Positions 30,333 to 43,651 of a stretch of DNA of 64,000 nucleotides are shown here, in pieces. The translations under genes and the position numbers were made by a program. Numbering within the stretch: position 1 is the first letter of the stretch; every line of letters starts with the position of its first letter. The notes under the pieces were generated by a model. It worked only from the letters and a program-made list of their open reading frames with translations. It was not told the origin of the DNA and did not search any database. This DNA is from Blastochloris viridis. GTDB lineage: Bacteria; Pseudomonadota; Alphaproteobacteria; Rhizobiales; Xanthobacteraceae. The DNA lies in NCBI RefSeq assembly GCF_001402875.1, contig NZ_CP012946.1:536001-600000 (forward strand). Reading direction: 5' to 3'.

Positions 30333-30604
30333 ACAGAAACTGGACGCACTGCACTCCACGGCGCCGTGCCGTCCGACGTCCAAGACCGGCCCTGCGGCGG
30401 GAGACCTCGCGCCGTCGTCCCGGACAAGCGGCGAAGCCGCGCGATCCGGGACCCATGATCCGCGACTCTCGCCATTGTCCGCATCGCCCCTAGCTGCGCG
30501 GCATCGCTCGCGCTGCCGGTGCCGGAAACGTCGCGGATCATGGGTTCCGGGTCGCAGCTTCGCTTCGCCCGGAACGACCGGCGGTTTCACGTTCGGCGGG
30601 GCGG
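30330..30604. repeat. About 270-bp palindromic repeat, copy 2 (inverted)
   Basis: Reverse complement of 22967-23233. It starts TAAACAGAAACTGGACGCAC at the stop codon of the upstream gene and ends near GTTTCACGTTCGGCGGGGC. Inner arms GGGACCCATGATCCGCGAC and GTCGCGGATCATGGGTTCC could form a long stem in RNA. Confidence 0.8.
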
Positions 30605-30621
30605 AATTCCGGTGGCAAATT

Positions 30622-30743
30622 GATACGGATTCCGGTTGATCACGCCGTGATCGGCAGAGACAACCGCGCCGAAAAATTCTTTCTTGGACAGGGACTTTTC
30701 GGCGACGGGGCAACGAAACACCGGCCCGGCCGGATGCCTTATC
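30622..30743. repeat. 120-bp inverted-repeat-ended element, copy 2
   Basis: It begins GATACGGATTCCGGTTGATC and ends GGCCGGATGCCTTATC. Inside are GCCGAAAAATTC and TTTTCGGCGACGGGGCAACG, shared with the copies at 22826 and 47776. Confidence 0.65.
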
Positions 30744-30764
30744 CGCGTTGCGAACTCACAGCCA

Positions 30765-30796
30765 GGCCACCCTCCCCAGCATGGGGAGAGGGTGGC
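30765..30796. repeat. Short GGGGAGAGG palindrome
   Basis: GCCACCCTCCCCA faces TGGGGAGAGGGTGGC with a small bulge. This is a minimal version of the CCTCTCCCC/GGGGAGAGG repeat family at 33571 and flanking the IS110 element. It is located downstream of the FAD oxidase gene. Confidence 0.6.
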
Positions 30797-30836
30797 CGGC
30801 GTCGAGCCGATGCGTCAGCATCCGGGGCCGGTGATC

Positions 30837-32189
30837 TCACGCGTCGGGGCGGTCGCGAACCTCGCGCTGGTCCTGCCAGCGCATGAACGCCACCGCCAGC
30901 GGCGCGGCGGCCTTCACCAGCGGCAGATAGGGCACCACGGTCGGCGGGCCGAACGGCAGCGCAACCTCGCTGTCGGGTACGCCCATCACCGACTTCGCCA
31001 GTTCCTTACCCACCGACACCCCGAGCGCCACGCCGCGGCCGTTGCAGCCTGCCCAGCCCACCGCGTCCGGCCCGAGCTTGTGGAAGCGCGGGAAGTGGTC
31101 CGGGGTGACGGCGATGCGGCCGTGCCAAGCGTATTCGAACCGTGCCGCCTCGAACCGGCCCGGAAACAGCTCGTTCAGCCGACGGGCGATGTGGGTCTTG
31201 AGGTTCCAGGCCCCGCTCAGCGGGTTCATCAGCGCGCCGCCGGTGACGAGGCGGCCGCGGACGTCCCAGCGGATGAAGTGCGGGTCGCGGTGGGTGTCGG
31301 TCAGCGCCTGGCGCTTGGGCAGCACGGCCTGGCGGATTTCGGCCGACAGCGGCTCGGTGGCGATCTGCCACGACATCACCGGTATGATCTCGCGGCGGAT
31401 GTCGGTGGCCGGCGTGCCCATCAGCGAGGAGAACTCGCCGGTATAGGCGTTGGTGGCGAGGATCAGCGCCCGCGCCGTCACCCGGCCGGACTTGGCGTCG
31501 ACCACCCAGCGGTCGCCGTCGCGGCGGATGCCGTAGACCGGGGCGTGGGCATAGACGCGGCCGCGGGCGACCATCACCGCCTGGGCGAGCCCGCGCGTCA
31601 GCGCCAGCGGGTTGATCAGGCCGCCGGAGCGGTTGAGCCAGCCGCCGTGCCAGACGTCCGAGCCGGTCATTTCGCGCACCTGGTCGCGCGACAGCAGCTC
31701 GACCGGCGCGCCATATTTGGCCCACTGCTCGACGCGCTGCTCGGCCAGCCGCATGCGGCCGGACGAATGGGCCGGCTGCATCCAGCCGGTCTGCTCGGCC
31801 TCGGCGGCGATGCCCAGGCGCTTGATGGTGTTGAACACCGTCTGCGCGCTGTTGCGCAGCAGGCCGACGAACCGCTCGCCGGCTTCGCCCTCGCGGGCGA
31901 CGATGTCGTCGGGGTCGTGCTGGGTCAGGGTCGGGATGACTTGGCCGTTGTTGCGGCCGGCAGCGCCCCAACCGGGTTCGACCGCCTCGACCACCGCCAC
32001 GTCGACGCCGGACTCGGCAAGCTGTAGCGCCGCCGACAGGCCAACGAGACCGCCGCCCACGACCACGACGTCAGCAGTCGCCTCACCGTCCAGCGTGTGA
32101 TAGGTGGGCCCGTCGGCTGTGACCGCCGCCCAGAGTGATTTCGGGTACGCCACGCTGTTACGGCGGGCTGTCTGTCGGTTCGCAGTCAT
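30837..32189 (-). CDS. FAD-dependent amine/amino-acid oxidoreductase, DadA/PuuB-like
   Basis: A 450-residue flavoprotein with the dinucleotide fold at 39-60 (DVVVVGGGLVGLSAALQLAE), an FAD site continuing GAAGRNNGQVIPTL and the C-terminal GCNGRGVALGVSVGKELA. The family oxidises D-amino acids, gamma-glutamylputrescine or glycine-type amines. The GRNNGQV motif points to the PuuB/gamma-glutamylputrescine oxidoreductase side, but no puu genes are nearby. It is divergent from a TRAP transporter operon, so the substrate could be the transported solute; this is inference. Confidence 0.85.
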   Translation of the reverse strand: MTANRQTARRNSVAYPKSLWAAVTADGPTYHTLDGEATADVVVVGGGLVGLSAALQLAESGVDVAVVEAVEPGWGAAGRNNGQVIPTLTQHDPDDIVAREGEAGERFVGLLRNSAQTVFNTIKRLGIAAEAEQTGWMQPAHSSGRMRLAEQRVEQWAKYGAPVELLSRDQVREMTGSDVWHGGWLNRSGGLINPLALTRGLAQAVMVARGRVYAHAPVYGIRRDGDRWVVDAKSGRVTARALILATNAYTGEFSSLMGTPATDIRREIIPVMSWQIATEPLSAEIRQAVLPKRQALTDTHRDPHFIRWDVRGRLVTGGALMNPLSGAWNLKTHIARRLNELFPGRFEAARFEYAWHGRIAVTPDHFPRFHKLGPDAVGWAGCNGRGVALGVSVGKELAKSVMGVPDSEVALPFGPPTVVPYLPLVKAAAPLAVAFMRWQDQREVRDRPDA

Positions 32190-32496
32190 CTGCCTGTGTC
32201 CACAAACTGTCTGTGCTTGCCAAGGCCGGGGGTCCTGTCGCGTGCTAGCACGTATTTCTTATCAGGGGCATACCGATCTTCCGTGATCTTCCGCCGCGCA
32301 AGCGGGTGCGCCGGCAAAGCAACCGCGCTACCGCTGGCGCCGCAACCCCGCGCCGGTGGCCCTTTTACGGTTCATTTGCCATCGGCGGCAATCGATCGCT
32401 GCGGTTTCGAACCGAACGCGCTCGACACAACCGGACCTGCGCGGTGAAATGCCGTCCGCACCAACCAACAACTTCAAAATCTGCCGGGAGGACGCA
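32190..32496. promoter_or_regulatory. Divergent promoter region of oxidase and TRAP operon
   Basis: These 307 bases lie between divergent genes. GGGAGGA lies about 6 bases before the dctP start. I found no clear operator palindrome and no gene. Confidence 0.35.
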
Positions 32497-33522
32497 ATGG
32501 CGGTGACACGATCGAGCCGGCTGGCGGGTTGGCTGGCCGCCGCCGGCACCGCTGCTGCCAGGGTCGTGCTGGCCGCGGTCGGCGCCCTTGCGGTAGCGGC
32601 GCTGCCGGCGTCGGCCCAGACCACGCTGACCATCCAGCATCCGCTACCGCTCAACAGTCATTATGGTGCCGGCGCCAGCGCCTTCAAGGACGCCTTCGAG
32701 CGGCTGACCGACGGGCGTTACCGCGTGGTGGTCCAACGTAACGACAACGAGCGCGAGATGATGGAGAGCCTGCAGATCGGTACGCTCGACTTCTCCGTCT
32801 CATCGACCGGGCCGGTCGGCAATTTCGTGCCCGAATCCAAAAATCTCGACGTGCCGTTTCTGTTTCGCGACACCGCCCACGCCCGCGGCGTGCTGGACGG
32901 CGACATCGGCAACGAGATCCTCGCTGCGTTCGAGCGGCGCGGCCTCACCGGGGTGATCTGGCTGGAGAACGGCTTCCGCCATCTCACCAACAGCCGGCGC
33001 CCGGTGGTGACGCCCGACGACATCAAGGGCCTGAAGATCCGCACCATGGAGAATCAGGTGCACATGCGCGCATTCGAGACGCTGGGCGCGCTGCCGACCC
33101 CGATGACCTTCAGCGAGATCATTACTGCGCTGCAGCAGGGCACGGTCGACGGCCAGGAGAACCCCATCACCGTGATCGTCTCCAACAATCTCGACCAGGT
33201 GCAGAAATATCTCTCGCTCACCGGCCACGTCTATTCGCCGGCGGTGCTGGTGGCCGCCCCGGCCACGGTGGCGCGGTTCTCGGCGGCGGACCGCGCCGCG
33301 ATGATCGAGGCAGCCCGCGCCGCGCAGACGGCCAACCGCGACCGCGTCAGCGCCGACGAGGCGACCGGGGTCGCGGAGCTGCGGCGCCGCGGCATGAGCG
33401 TCGTCACCGACATCGACCGCGCCAAGTTCGAGGCGGCGCTGGCGCCGGCCTACGCGGTCTATGCCAAGGAGCTCGACGGCAACCTCATCGCCCGCATCCG
33501 CGCCGCTGCGCCATCGCAGTGA
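32497..33522 (+). CDS. dctP: TRAP transporter substrate-binding protein
   Basis: A 341-residue periplasmic DctP-family receptor with a signal peptide (AARVVLAAVGALAVAALPASAQ). Typical features: TIQHPLPLNSHYGAGASAFK, IGTLDFSVSSTGPVGNFVPE, a ligand-binding Arg in GLKIRTMENQVH, and ALQQGTVDGQENPITVI. It binds a carboxylate-type solute and hands it to DctQM. The ATG has GGGAGGA upstream. A 226-base gap filled by a palindromic repeat separates it from dctQ. Confidence 0.93.
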   Translation: MAVTRSSRLAGWLAAAGTAAARVVLAAVGALAVAALPASAQTTLTIQHPLPLNSHYGAGASAFKDAFERLTDGRYRVVVQRNDNEREMMESLQIGTLDFSVSSTGPVGNFVPESKNLDVPFLFRDTAHARGVLDGDIGNEILAAFERRGLTGVIWLENGFRHLTNSRRPVVTPDDIKGLKIRTMENQVHMRAFETLGALPTPMTFSEIITALQQGTVDGQENPITVIVSNNLDQVQKYLSLTGHVYSPAVLVAAPATVARFSAADRAAMIEAARAAQTANRDRVSADEATGVAELRRRGMSVVTDIDRAKFEAALAPAYAVYAKELDGNLIARIRAAAPSQ

Positions 33523-33570
33523 TTGATTGAACATGCCCCAGTCGGCCGGCCGCGGGATCAGCCCCTTCTT

Positions 33571-33720
33571 CCCCTCTCCCCTTGTGGGAGAGGGTGCCGA
33601 GCGATCTTTAGATCGCGAGGCGGGTGAGGGGGCTGTCCGTACGGCTTCGAAGCCCCCCCTCACCCGGCTCGACCTCGCGTCGCTCGGTCTCGCCACCCTC
33701 TCCCACGAGGGGAGAGGGTG
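33571..33720. repeat. Large palindromic extragenic repeat inside the TRAP operon
   Basis: The arms CCCCTCTCCCCTTGTGGGAG and CTCCCACGAGGGGAGAGGG, with internal GGCGGGTGAGGGGG facing CCCCCCTCACCCGGC, form a 150-base imperfect palindrome. The same family occurs at 30765 and around the IS110 element. In mRNA it would make a stable structure between dctP and dctQ and could favour higher DctP levels. Confidence 0.75.
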
Positions 33721-33748
33721 GCGGCGCGGCTCGCTCTGATCTCGCGAG

Positions 33749-34252
33749 ATGAACGCTGCCCTCCGCCGCGTCCTCACCGCCGCCGACCGCCTTGCCATCG
33801 GCGGCGCCACCGCGCTGGCGGTGGCGGCGCTGGTGGTGGCGCTCGGCGCCGGGGTCTGGCAGGTGGCGGCGCGCTTCCTGCTTGAGGCGCCGTCGCCGTG
33901 GAGCGAGGCGCTGGTGCGGACCGCGCTGATCTGGATGACGATGCTGGGGCTCGGTGCGGCGCTGCGGTCGGGGGCGCTGCTGTCGATCGATCTCGTCGGC
34001 CGCCTGGCGCCGCCGCCGCTGAAGCGGGCGCTGGAGGCGTTCGCGCTCCTTTCCAATCTTGCGCTGATGGGCGTGCTGGTGTGGTTCGGCTGGGAGATGG
34101 CCGAGCGGGTGCGGTTTCAGGTGCTGGCCGGGCTCGATATCTCGATTGCCTGGGGCTATGCCGCCATTCCGGTCGGCGCCGGGTTCGCCGCGGTCGGCGC
34201 GGTGGCGCGCTTCCTCGATCCGGCACCGCTGGATGGGGAGGCGCAGCCGTGA
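33749..34252 (+). CDS. dctQ: TRAP transporter small membrane subunit
   Basis: A 167-residue DctQ protein with four predicted membrane helices (about 15-40, 55-75, 90-112, 128-150) and the SPWSEALVRTALIWMTMLG signature. It pairs with DctM. Its stop overlaps the dctM start (GTGA). Confidence 0.92.
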   Translation: MNAALRRVLTAADRLAIGGATALAVAALVVALGAGVWQVAARFLLEAPSPWSEALVRTALIWMTMLGLGAALRSGALLSIDLVGRLAPPPLKRALEAFALLSNLALMGVLVWFGWEMAERVRFQVLAGLDISIAWGYAAIPVGAGFAAVGAVARFLDPAPLDGEAQP

Positions 34253-35526
34253 CCGCCTTGATGCTCGGCGTGATGCTGGCGCTGTTCGTCGCCGGCGTGC
34301 CGATCGCGGTGGCGGTGGGGCTCGCCAGCGTCGCCGGCATGGCGGGCTTCACCCAGTTTCCGCTGATCGTGGTGGCGCAGCAGGCCTTCATCGGGCTCGA
34401 CCGCTTTCCGCTCGCGGCGGTGCCGTTCTTCATCCTGGCCGGCAATCTGATGGAGGTCGGCGGCATCAGCCGGCGGCTGATCGAGTTCGCCCGCGCCATC
34501 GTCGGTGGCGTGCAGGGCGCCTTGGCCACGACCTGCGTCCTCGCCTGCATGATCTTCGCCGCGATTTCCGGCTCCTCGGTCGCCACCACCTTTGCCATAG
34601 GCGCCATCATGATTCCGGCGTTGGTCAAGCGCGGCTATCCGGCGCCGTTCGCCGCGGCGCTGCAGGCCGCCTCGGCCGAACTCGGCGTCATCATCCCGCC
34701 CTCGATCCCGCTGATCCTCTACGGCGTCACCACCCAGACCAGCGTGCCGGAGCTGTTCATCGCCGGCATCGGCCCCGGCCTGCTGATCGGCGCCGTGCTC
34801 AGCCTGACGGTGCTGGCGTGGTGCCGGCTCAAGGGCTGGGGCCGCGGCGACGGCGAGGGGCGCCTCAAGCCACTGGCGGCGCTGCGCGAGGCGGCGTTCG
34901 CGCTGATGATGCCGGCGGTGGTGCTGGGCGGGATCTATGGCGGCGTCACCACCCCGACCGAGGCCTCGGTGGTCGCGGTGGTCTACGCGCTGGTGGTCGG
35001 CATGGCGATCCACCGCGAGATCTCCTGGCACGACCTCTACCCGGTCTTCCGGCGCTCGGCGATCACGTCCTCGGTGATCTTGTTCATCATCGCGATGGCT
35101 AGCCTGTTCTCGTACCTGCTCAACCGCCAGGGCGTGCCGGATGCGGCGGCGGGCTGGATCGTCGCGACCTTCGACACTCCGGCCCTCTATCTCCTCGGCG
35201 TCAATCTGCTGCTGTTCGTTGTCGGCATGTTCGTCGAGACCAGCGCCTCGATCATCATCCTGGCGCCGATCCTGGCCGAGGCGGCGGTGCGGTTCGGCAT
35301 CGACCCGGTGCATTTCGGCACGGTGATGGTGGTCAACCTGGCGCTCGGCATGATCACCCCGCCGTTCGGGGTCAACCTGTTCGCTGCGGCCCAGGTGGCG
35401 AGGATCCCGCTCGAGCGCATGATGGCGCCGCTCGTGGTGTTCATCGCGGCGGTGCTGGCCTGCCTGATGGCGATCACCTATCTGCCGTGGATCACGCTGG
35501 CGCTGCGGGATGTCGCGTTCCGGTGA
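34249..35526 (+). CDS. dctM: TRAP transporter large membrane subunit
   Basis: A 425-residue DctM permease, an elevator-type sodium-coupled transporter of about 12 helices. Conserved stretches include PLAAVPFFILAGNLMEVGGI, AAISGSSVATTFAIG, LGVIIPPSIPLILYG and GMITPPFGVNLF. GTG at 34249 overlaps the dctQ stop, which excludes the longer open frame beginning inside dctQ. Confidence 0.94.
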   Translation: MTALMLGVMLALFVAGVPIAVAVGLASVAGMAGFTQFPLIVVAQQAFIGLDRFPLAAVPFFILAGNLMEVGGISRRLIEFARAIVGGVQGALATTCVLACMIFAAISGSSVATTFAIGAIMIPALVKRGYPAPFAAALQAASAELGVIIPPSIPLILYGVTTQTSVPELFIAGIGPGLLIGAVLSLTVLAWCRLKGWGRGDGEGRLKPLAALREAAFALMMPAVVLGGIYGGVTTPTEASVVAVVYALVVGMAIHREISWHDLYPVFRRSAITSSVILFIIAMASLFSYLLNRQGVPDAAAGWIVATFDTPALYLLGVNLLLFVVGMFVETSASIIILAPILAEAAVRFGIDPVHFGTVMVVNLALGMITPPFGVNLFAAAQVARIPLERMMAPLVVFIAAVLACLMAITYLPWITLALRDVAFR

Positions 35527-35533
35527 GCTGCTG

Positions 35534-35619
35534 CCCTCACGCGGTGGAGGCCGAAGGCCGTCTCGAAGGGTGAGGGCCTCATGCTTCGAGACGGCGTTTC
35601 ACGCCTCCTCAGCATGAGG
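35534..35619. repeat. Two adjacent palindromes between convergent genes
   Basis: CCCTCAC (35534) faces GTGAGGG (35570), and CCTCATGCT (35577-35585) faces AGCATGAGG (35611-35619), the second containing TCGAGACGGCG. These resemble rhizobial intergenic palindromes and may serve as a terminator for dctM and the transglycosylase gene. Confidence 0.65.
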
Positions 35620-35647
35620 TCGGCGTGCGCCGAACCAAGTGTTCCCC

Positions 35648-36901
35648 TCAGCGCCGGCGCTCCAGCGCCGCGATCAGCTCGGTCGACGGGTAGCCGTCGG
35701 CCGGCAGGCCGAGGGCGATCTGCGCCGCCCGCACCGCCGCGCGGGTGCCCTGGCCGAACCGGCCGTCCGGCGCATCGCGGGTGAAGCTTGCGCGCTGCAA
35801 CAGCGCCTGCAGGTGGCGCATTTGCTCGGTGGAGAGCGGGGTGACCGGGTCGCGGCCGCGCGAGACCTGGGGGGCGCCGGCAAGGCGGGTGGCGTAGTAG
35901 GCGGCGGTGGTGGAATAGACCATCGCCTTGTTCCAGCCGAGATAGACCTTGAAGTTGGGGTAGGCGAGGAAGGCCGGGCCGTTCCGGCCCATCGGCAACA
36001 GCAGGGCCGCCGGCGGCCCGCCCACCGCCAACGCGGTGCCCGCGGGCGTGCGCACCCCCATCCGCGACCACGCCGCGCGCGGCAGCATGGTGTCGAGGTC
36101 GGCCTGCGACCAGTCCATGTCGGCCGGCACCGCGACCTCCTCCAGCCACGGCTCGCCGCGCCGCCAGCCGAGGCCGCGCAGGAAGTTGGCGCCGGTGGCG
36201 AACGAGTCCGGCACCGAGCGCATGACGTTGATGTGGCCGTCGCCGTCGCCGTCGGCGGCGTAGCGGTAGAGGTCGGTGGGCGTGAACATCAGGTGGCCGA
36301 GCTCGCCCGCCCAGTCGCCGACCATCTCCGAGGGCTTCAGATCGCCGCGGGCGACGATACGCAACAGGTCGATCAGCTCGGGCCGGAAATAGTCGGCGCG
36401 CCGGCAGTCGTAGGCCAGCGTCGCCACCGCCGCTGGCGCCCTGTACTTGCCGAGGTCGGAGCCGAAATCGGTCTCCAGCCCCCAGAACGCCACCAGCACC
36501 GCGCCCGGCACGCCGTATTGCGCCTCGATGCGCGACAGCACGCCGGCATATTGGCCGAGATACTTGCGGCCGCGCACCATGCGGTCGCTGGAGACCATGC
36601 GATCGGAGAAGGTGAGGAAGGTCTGTTGGAAGACGCCCTGGCCCTGGTCGCGCCGGATGATGGCCGGATCATAGGTCACGCCGGCAAGCGCGGCCTCGAT
36701 GGCGGAATTGGCCACGCCGGCGGCGCGCGCCTCGGCCTTCACCCCCTCCAGCCAGCTCTCGAAGCTGCCCGAGGTGCGGCACGGCACGCTTGCGGGTGCT
36801 GCAGCCGGCGTCGCCGCGGCCGGGGCCGCTATCAGCGCCGCCACCGCCGCAACAACAAGGCTGAAGCCGGTGCTCCGCCGCTTTGTCGATGTCCGCCGCA
36901 T
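35648..36901 (-). CDS. Lytic murein transglycosylase, MltB-like, with peptidoglycan-binding domain
   Basis: A 417-residue periplasmic enzyme that cleaves glycan strands to 1,6-anhydro-MurNAc ends. After a signal peptide (GFSLVVAAVAALIAAPAAA) comes an SLT_2 domain with the catalytic Glu in FWGLETDFGSDLG and the LGHLMFTPTDLYRYAADGDGD loop, then a C-terminal PG_binding_1 domain (QMRHLQALLQRASF, GRFGQGTRAAVRAAQ). AGGAGGAG lies upstream of the ATG at 36901. Confidence 0.93.
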   Translation of the reverse strand: MRRTSTKRRSTGFSLVVAAVAALIAAPAAATPAAAPASVPCRTSGSFESWLEGVKAEARAAGVANSAIEAALAGVTYDPAIIRRDQGQGVFQQTFLTFSDRMVSSDRMVRGRKYLGQYAGVLSRIEAQYGVPGAVLVAFWGLETDFGSDLGKYRAPAAVATLAYDCRRADYFRPELIDLLRIVARGDLKPSEMVGDWAGELGHLMFTPTDLYRYAADGDGDGHINVMRSVPDSFATGANFLRGLGWRRGEPWLEEVAVPADMDWSQADLDTMLPRAAWSRMGVRTPAGTALAVGGPPAALLLPMGRNGPAFLAYPNFKVYLGWNKAMVYSTTAAYYATRLAGAPQVSRGRDPVTPLSTEQMRHLQALLQRASFTRDAPDGRFGQGTRAAVRAAQIALGLPADGYPSTELIAALERRR

Positions 36902-37005
36902 CGTCTCCTCCTGACGTCCCGACCCGGATCGGCGGTGAATCACCGCCACTCCCGGCCAAGCCTACACCAGCCGAAGTCGATGGCGACGTGATGGCGGTCT
37001 CTTAG

Positions 37006-37272
37006 AGACCGTTTGGAAACTCCGACGGGGCCGCGCCGGAGCCGATTTCGGGCGCTCCGGCAGGAGCCGATCGAAGAGCGTACCGGGGAGTACGGTCGAG
37101 ATCGGCGACGAACCGGGCGCCCGAAAGCGGCCCGGCCCTTCGGGTTGCGGGGCGAACGCCGGTCGCGGCGTCAAAAAGCTCGCCGATACTCCCCGGTATC
37201 GGTCTCGCTTTCCTCCTGGCGTCCGGCAGTTCGCGCACAACGCGGCCTGCCGTCCGAGTTTCCAAACGGTCT
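37006..37272. mobile_element. 267-bp MITE-like element with terminal inverted repeats
   Basis: The left end AGACCGTTTGGAAACTCCGA and the inverted right end AGACCGTTTGGAAACTCGGA match over 23 bases with one difference. CTTAG flanks both sides (37001-37005 and 37273-37277), as a target duplication would. Internal arms (GTACCGGGGAGTAC near 37079 and ATACTCCCCGGTAT near 37187) suggest it folds into a long hairpin. It has no coding capacity, so it would need a transposase in trans, probably of the IS5 class given the TTAG-like target. Confidence 0.8.
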
Positions 37273-37273
37273 C

Positions 37274-37714
37274 TTAGCGCTCGAAGCGCTGGGCCACCCA
37301 GCGCGACTTGGTCCACAGCTTCCAGATTGCGGCGAGGCAAGCCGCCATCGCCGCCGAATAGCCCAGCCACACCGTGACCGCGCCGCCGAGCCGGCCGCTC
37401 TCATAGGTGAGGGTGCCCGCCTCGAAATCGAGCGAATGCTGGAAGTGGCGGAGCAGGAACACCAATGCGCCGAGGCAGAGCAACTGGCTGAAATACATGA
37501 TCTCCAGCCGGATGTGGTCGGCGTAGCGCGCGTTGAGCACCTTCAGGATGAAATAGATGTTCGCCACCGACAGCACGATCACGCCGCCGTCGAGCACGGC
37601 GTGGCGAAGGAAGGTGCGCGAGCCCAGTTCGGCGACATTGACCAGTGCGCCGATCAGATCGAACGTCGCCACGCCGATGATCAGCGCCTGCAGCGAGATG
37701 AATACGAACGGCAT
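37274..37714 (-). CDS. Small membrane protein of unknown function
   Basis: A 146-residue protein with about four hydrophobic helices (LQALIIGVATFDLIGALVNV, DGGVIVLSVANIYFILKVL, MYFSQLLCLGALVFLLRHF, TVWLGYSAAMAACLAAIWKL) and a basic C-terminus. I do not recognise the family. The reading frame, codon use and topology look genuine. The TAA stop falls in the CTTAG duplication of the adjacent MITE. Confidence 0.65.
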   Translation of the reverse strand: MPFVFISLQALIIGVATFDLIGALVNVAELGSRTFLRHAVLDGGVIVLSVANIYFILKVLNARYADHIRLEIMYFSQLLCLGALVFLLRHFQHSLDFEAGTLTYESGRLGGAVTVWLGYSAAMAACLAAIWKLWTKSRWVAQRFER

Positions 37715-37982
37715 GACACGCCCCCGCCGTCATGAACGGACTGCCGGCTCGCGCGCCAGACCTTCGAGGCCGCGCGCCGCCAGCCTGCCGCATCGGCGGC
37801 AGGCCGCGACGATGGCGGCGCCGGCCGGAGCGGTCAAGGCGGTAAGAGCGCGGGGCCGGGCGCTCTCAATCGCGAAATCGGCCGGGCCGGGCGCCGCATT
37901 TCCTCCCTAACCGCCCCTTAACGAAACCGCCGGCATCCTGCAGATCGGGGGCGCCTCAACGGTTGGGCGGGACGGGTCCGGC

Positions 37983-41362
<3,380 letters not shown>

Positions 41363-41376
41363 CCAGAAAGACAGTC

Positions 41377-41487
41377 GCTCACCCGCCTCGCGATCTTCGC
41401 GATCGCTCGGCATCCTCTCCCGCAAGGGGAGAGGGAAGAATGAGCCGAGCTGGTCAAACGGAAACCGTTGTGCGGAAAATGCTCTAA
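41377..41487. repeat. Right arm of the split palindrome and TGCTCTAA repeat tail
   Basis: CTCACCCGCCTCGCGATC to CGCAAGGGGAGAGGGAAG is the right arm of the GGGGAGAGG family. It runs into GAGCTGGTCAAACGGAAACC and GTGCGGAAAATGCTCTAA, a composite seen beside many rhizobial genes, as I recall them. The dapE stop (TAG, 41484-41486) is within the final motif. Confidence 0.6.
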
Positions 41488-42641
41488 TTGGCGAAATACT
41501 GCTCCAGCACCCGCCGGTAGATTGTCGCCAGCGCTTCCAGCTCGGCCACCGGCACCGCCTCGTCGACCTGGTGCATGGTGGTGCCGACCGGGCCGAGTTC
41601 CACCACCGGGCAGGCCGCCTTGATGAAGCGGGCATCGGAGGTGCCGCCGCCGGTGGAAGGCTCCGGCCGCCGGCCGGTGACCGCCTCGACCGCGTCCGCC
41701 ACCATCGCGGTGAACGGCCCGGACGGGGTGATGAAGCACTCCGACACCGTCGGGTCCCACTCGACGCGCCAGCGCCCGACCGGCGCCGCCACCCCGATCT
41801 CGGCCTCCAGGTGCGCGCGCAGCGTGGCCGGCGTCCAGCGGTCGTTGAAGCGGATGTTGAAGCGCGCCTCGACCTTGGCGGGGATGACGTTGAAGGCCGG
41901 GTTGCCGGTGTCGAGCGAGACGAATTCGAGGTTGGAGGGCTGGAACTGCGCGGTGCCGCCGTCGAGCGGGCGGGCGAGCACGTGGTGGAGAATGCGGCTG
42001 AGCCGCCGTATCGGGTTGTCGGCGCGGTGGGGGTAGGCGACGTGGCCCTGCGTTCCCTCCACCACCAGCGTGCCGGACATCGAGCCGCGCCGGCCGACTT
42101 TCAGCGTGTCGCCGAGTTCGGCCACCGAGGTCGGCTCGCCGAGAATGCAATGGTCGAAGGCGATGCCGCGCTCGCGCGCCCACTCGAGCAGCTTCCTGGT
42201 GCCGTTGATGGCCGGGCCTTCCTCGTCGCCGGTGATGAGGAAGGAGACGGTGCCGCCGATGTCCGGCCCGCGCGCGGCGATGACCTCGCTCACCGCTGCC
42301 ACCATGGCGGCGATGCCGCCCTTCATGTCGACGGCGCCGCGGCCGATCAGCCGGCCGTCGACCACGGCGCCCTCGAACGGCGGCGACGTCCACGCCGCGG
42401 CATCGCCCGGCGGCACCACGTCGGTGTGGCCGGCAAACACCAGATGCGGCCGGCCGCTGCCGAGGGTGGCGAACAGATTCTCAACGTCCGGCGTGCCGGG
42501 CGCGGCGAAGGTGACGCGGTGGACGGTGAAGCCGAGGGCGGCGAGCGTGGTTTCGAGCAGCGCCAGGGCGCCGCCCTCGGCCGGCGTGACCGAGGGACAC
42601 CGCACCAGGGCGCGGGTGAAGGCAACAGGATCGACACGCAT
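41484..42641 (-). CDS. dapE: Succinyl-diaminopimelate desuccinylase
   Basis: Hydrolyses N-succinyl-LL-diaminopimelate to LL-diaminopimelate and succinate, for lysine and peptidoglycan synthesis. The 385-residue M20 metallopeptidase has zinc and catalytic motifs [33 protein letters not shown] (catalytic and ligand Glu) and the C-terminal ligand in TMHQVDE. The ATG at 42641 (MRVDPVAF) is preferred over a GTG six bases upstream. It follows dapD on the same strand. Confidence 0.94.
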   Translation of the reverse strand: MRVDPVAFTRALVRCPSVTPAEGGALALLETTLAALGFTVHRVTFAAPGTPDVENLFATLGSGRPHLVFAGHTDVVPPGDAAAWTSPPFEGAVVDGRLIGRGAVDMKGGIAAMVAAVSEVIAARGPDIGGTVSFLITGDEEGPAINGTRKLLEWARERGIAFDHCILGEPTSVAELGDTLKVGRRGSMSGTLVVEGTQGHVAYPHRADNPIRRLSRILHHVLARPLDGGTAQFQPSNLEFVSLDTGNPAFNVIPAKVEARFNIRFNDRWTPATLRAHLEAEIGVAAPVGRWRVEWDPTVSECFITPSGPFTAMVADAVEAVTGRRPEPSTGGGTSDARFIKAACPVVELGPVGTTMHQVDEAVPVAELEALATIYRRVLEQYFAN

Positions 42642-42749
42642 GATCACAACCGCTGCGGGGGAGGCGAGATGGCTCGCCGGCCGCTGTTCGAGCAGAGACC
42701 GGCAGGCCGCGGGATCACGCCGTCAGCATCCGGTAGCGGTGAGTAGCCG

Positions 42750-43604
<855 letters not shown>

Positions 43605-43651
43605 CGTGGTGCTCCCGGTTGGGCGCGATCAAACACGGCCGGCCGGATGCG

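Noticed and set aside
33571-33720. CRISPR array
   Set aside because: There is only one palindromic repeat with no regularly spaced identical units; no cas genes are in the window.
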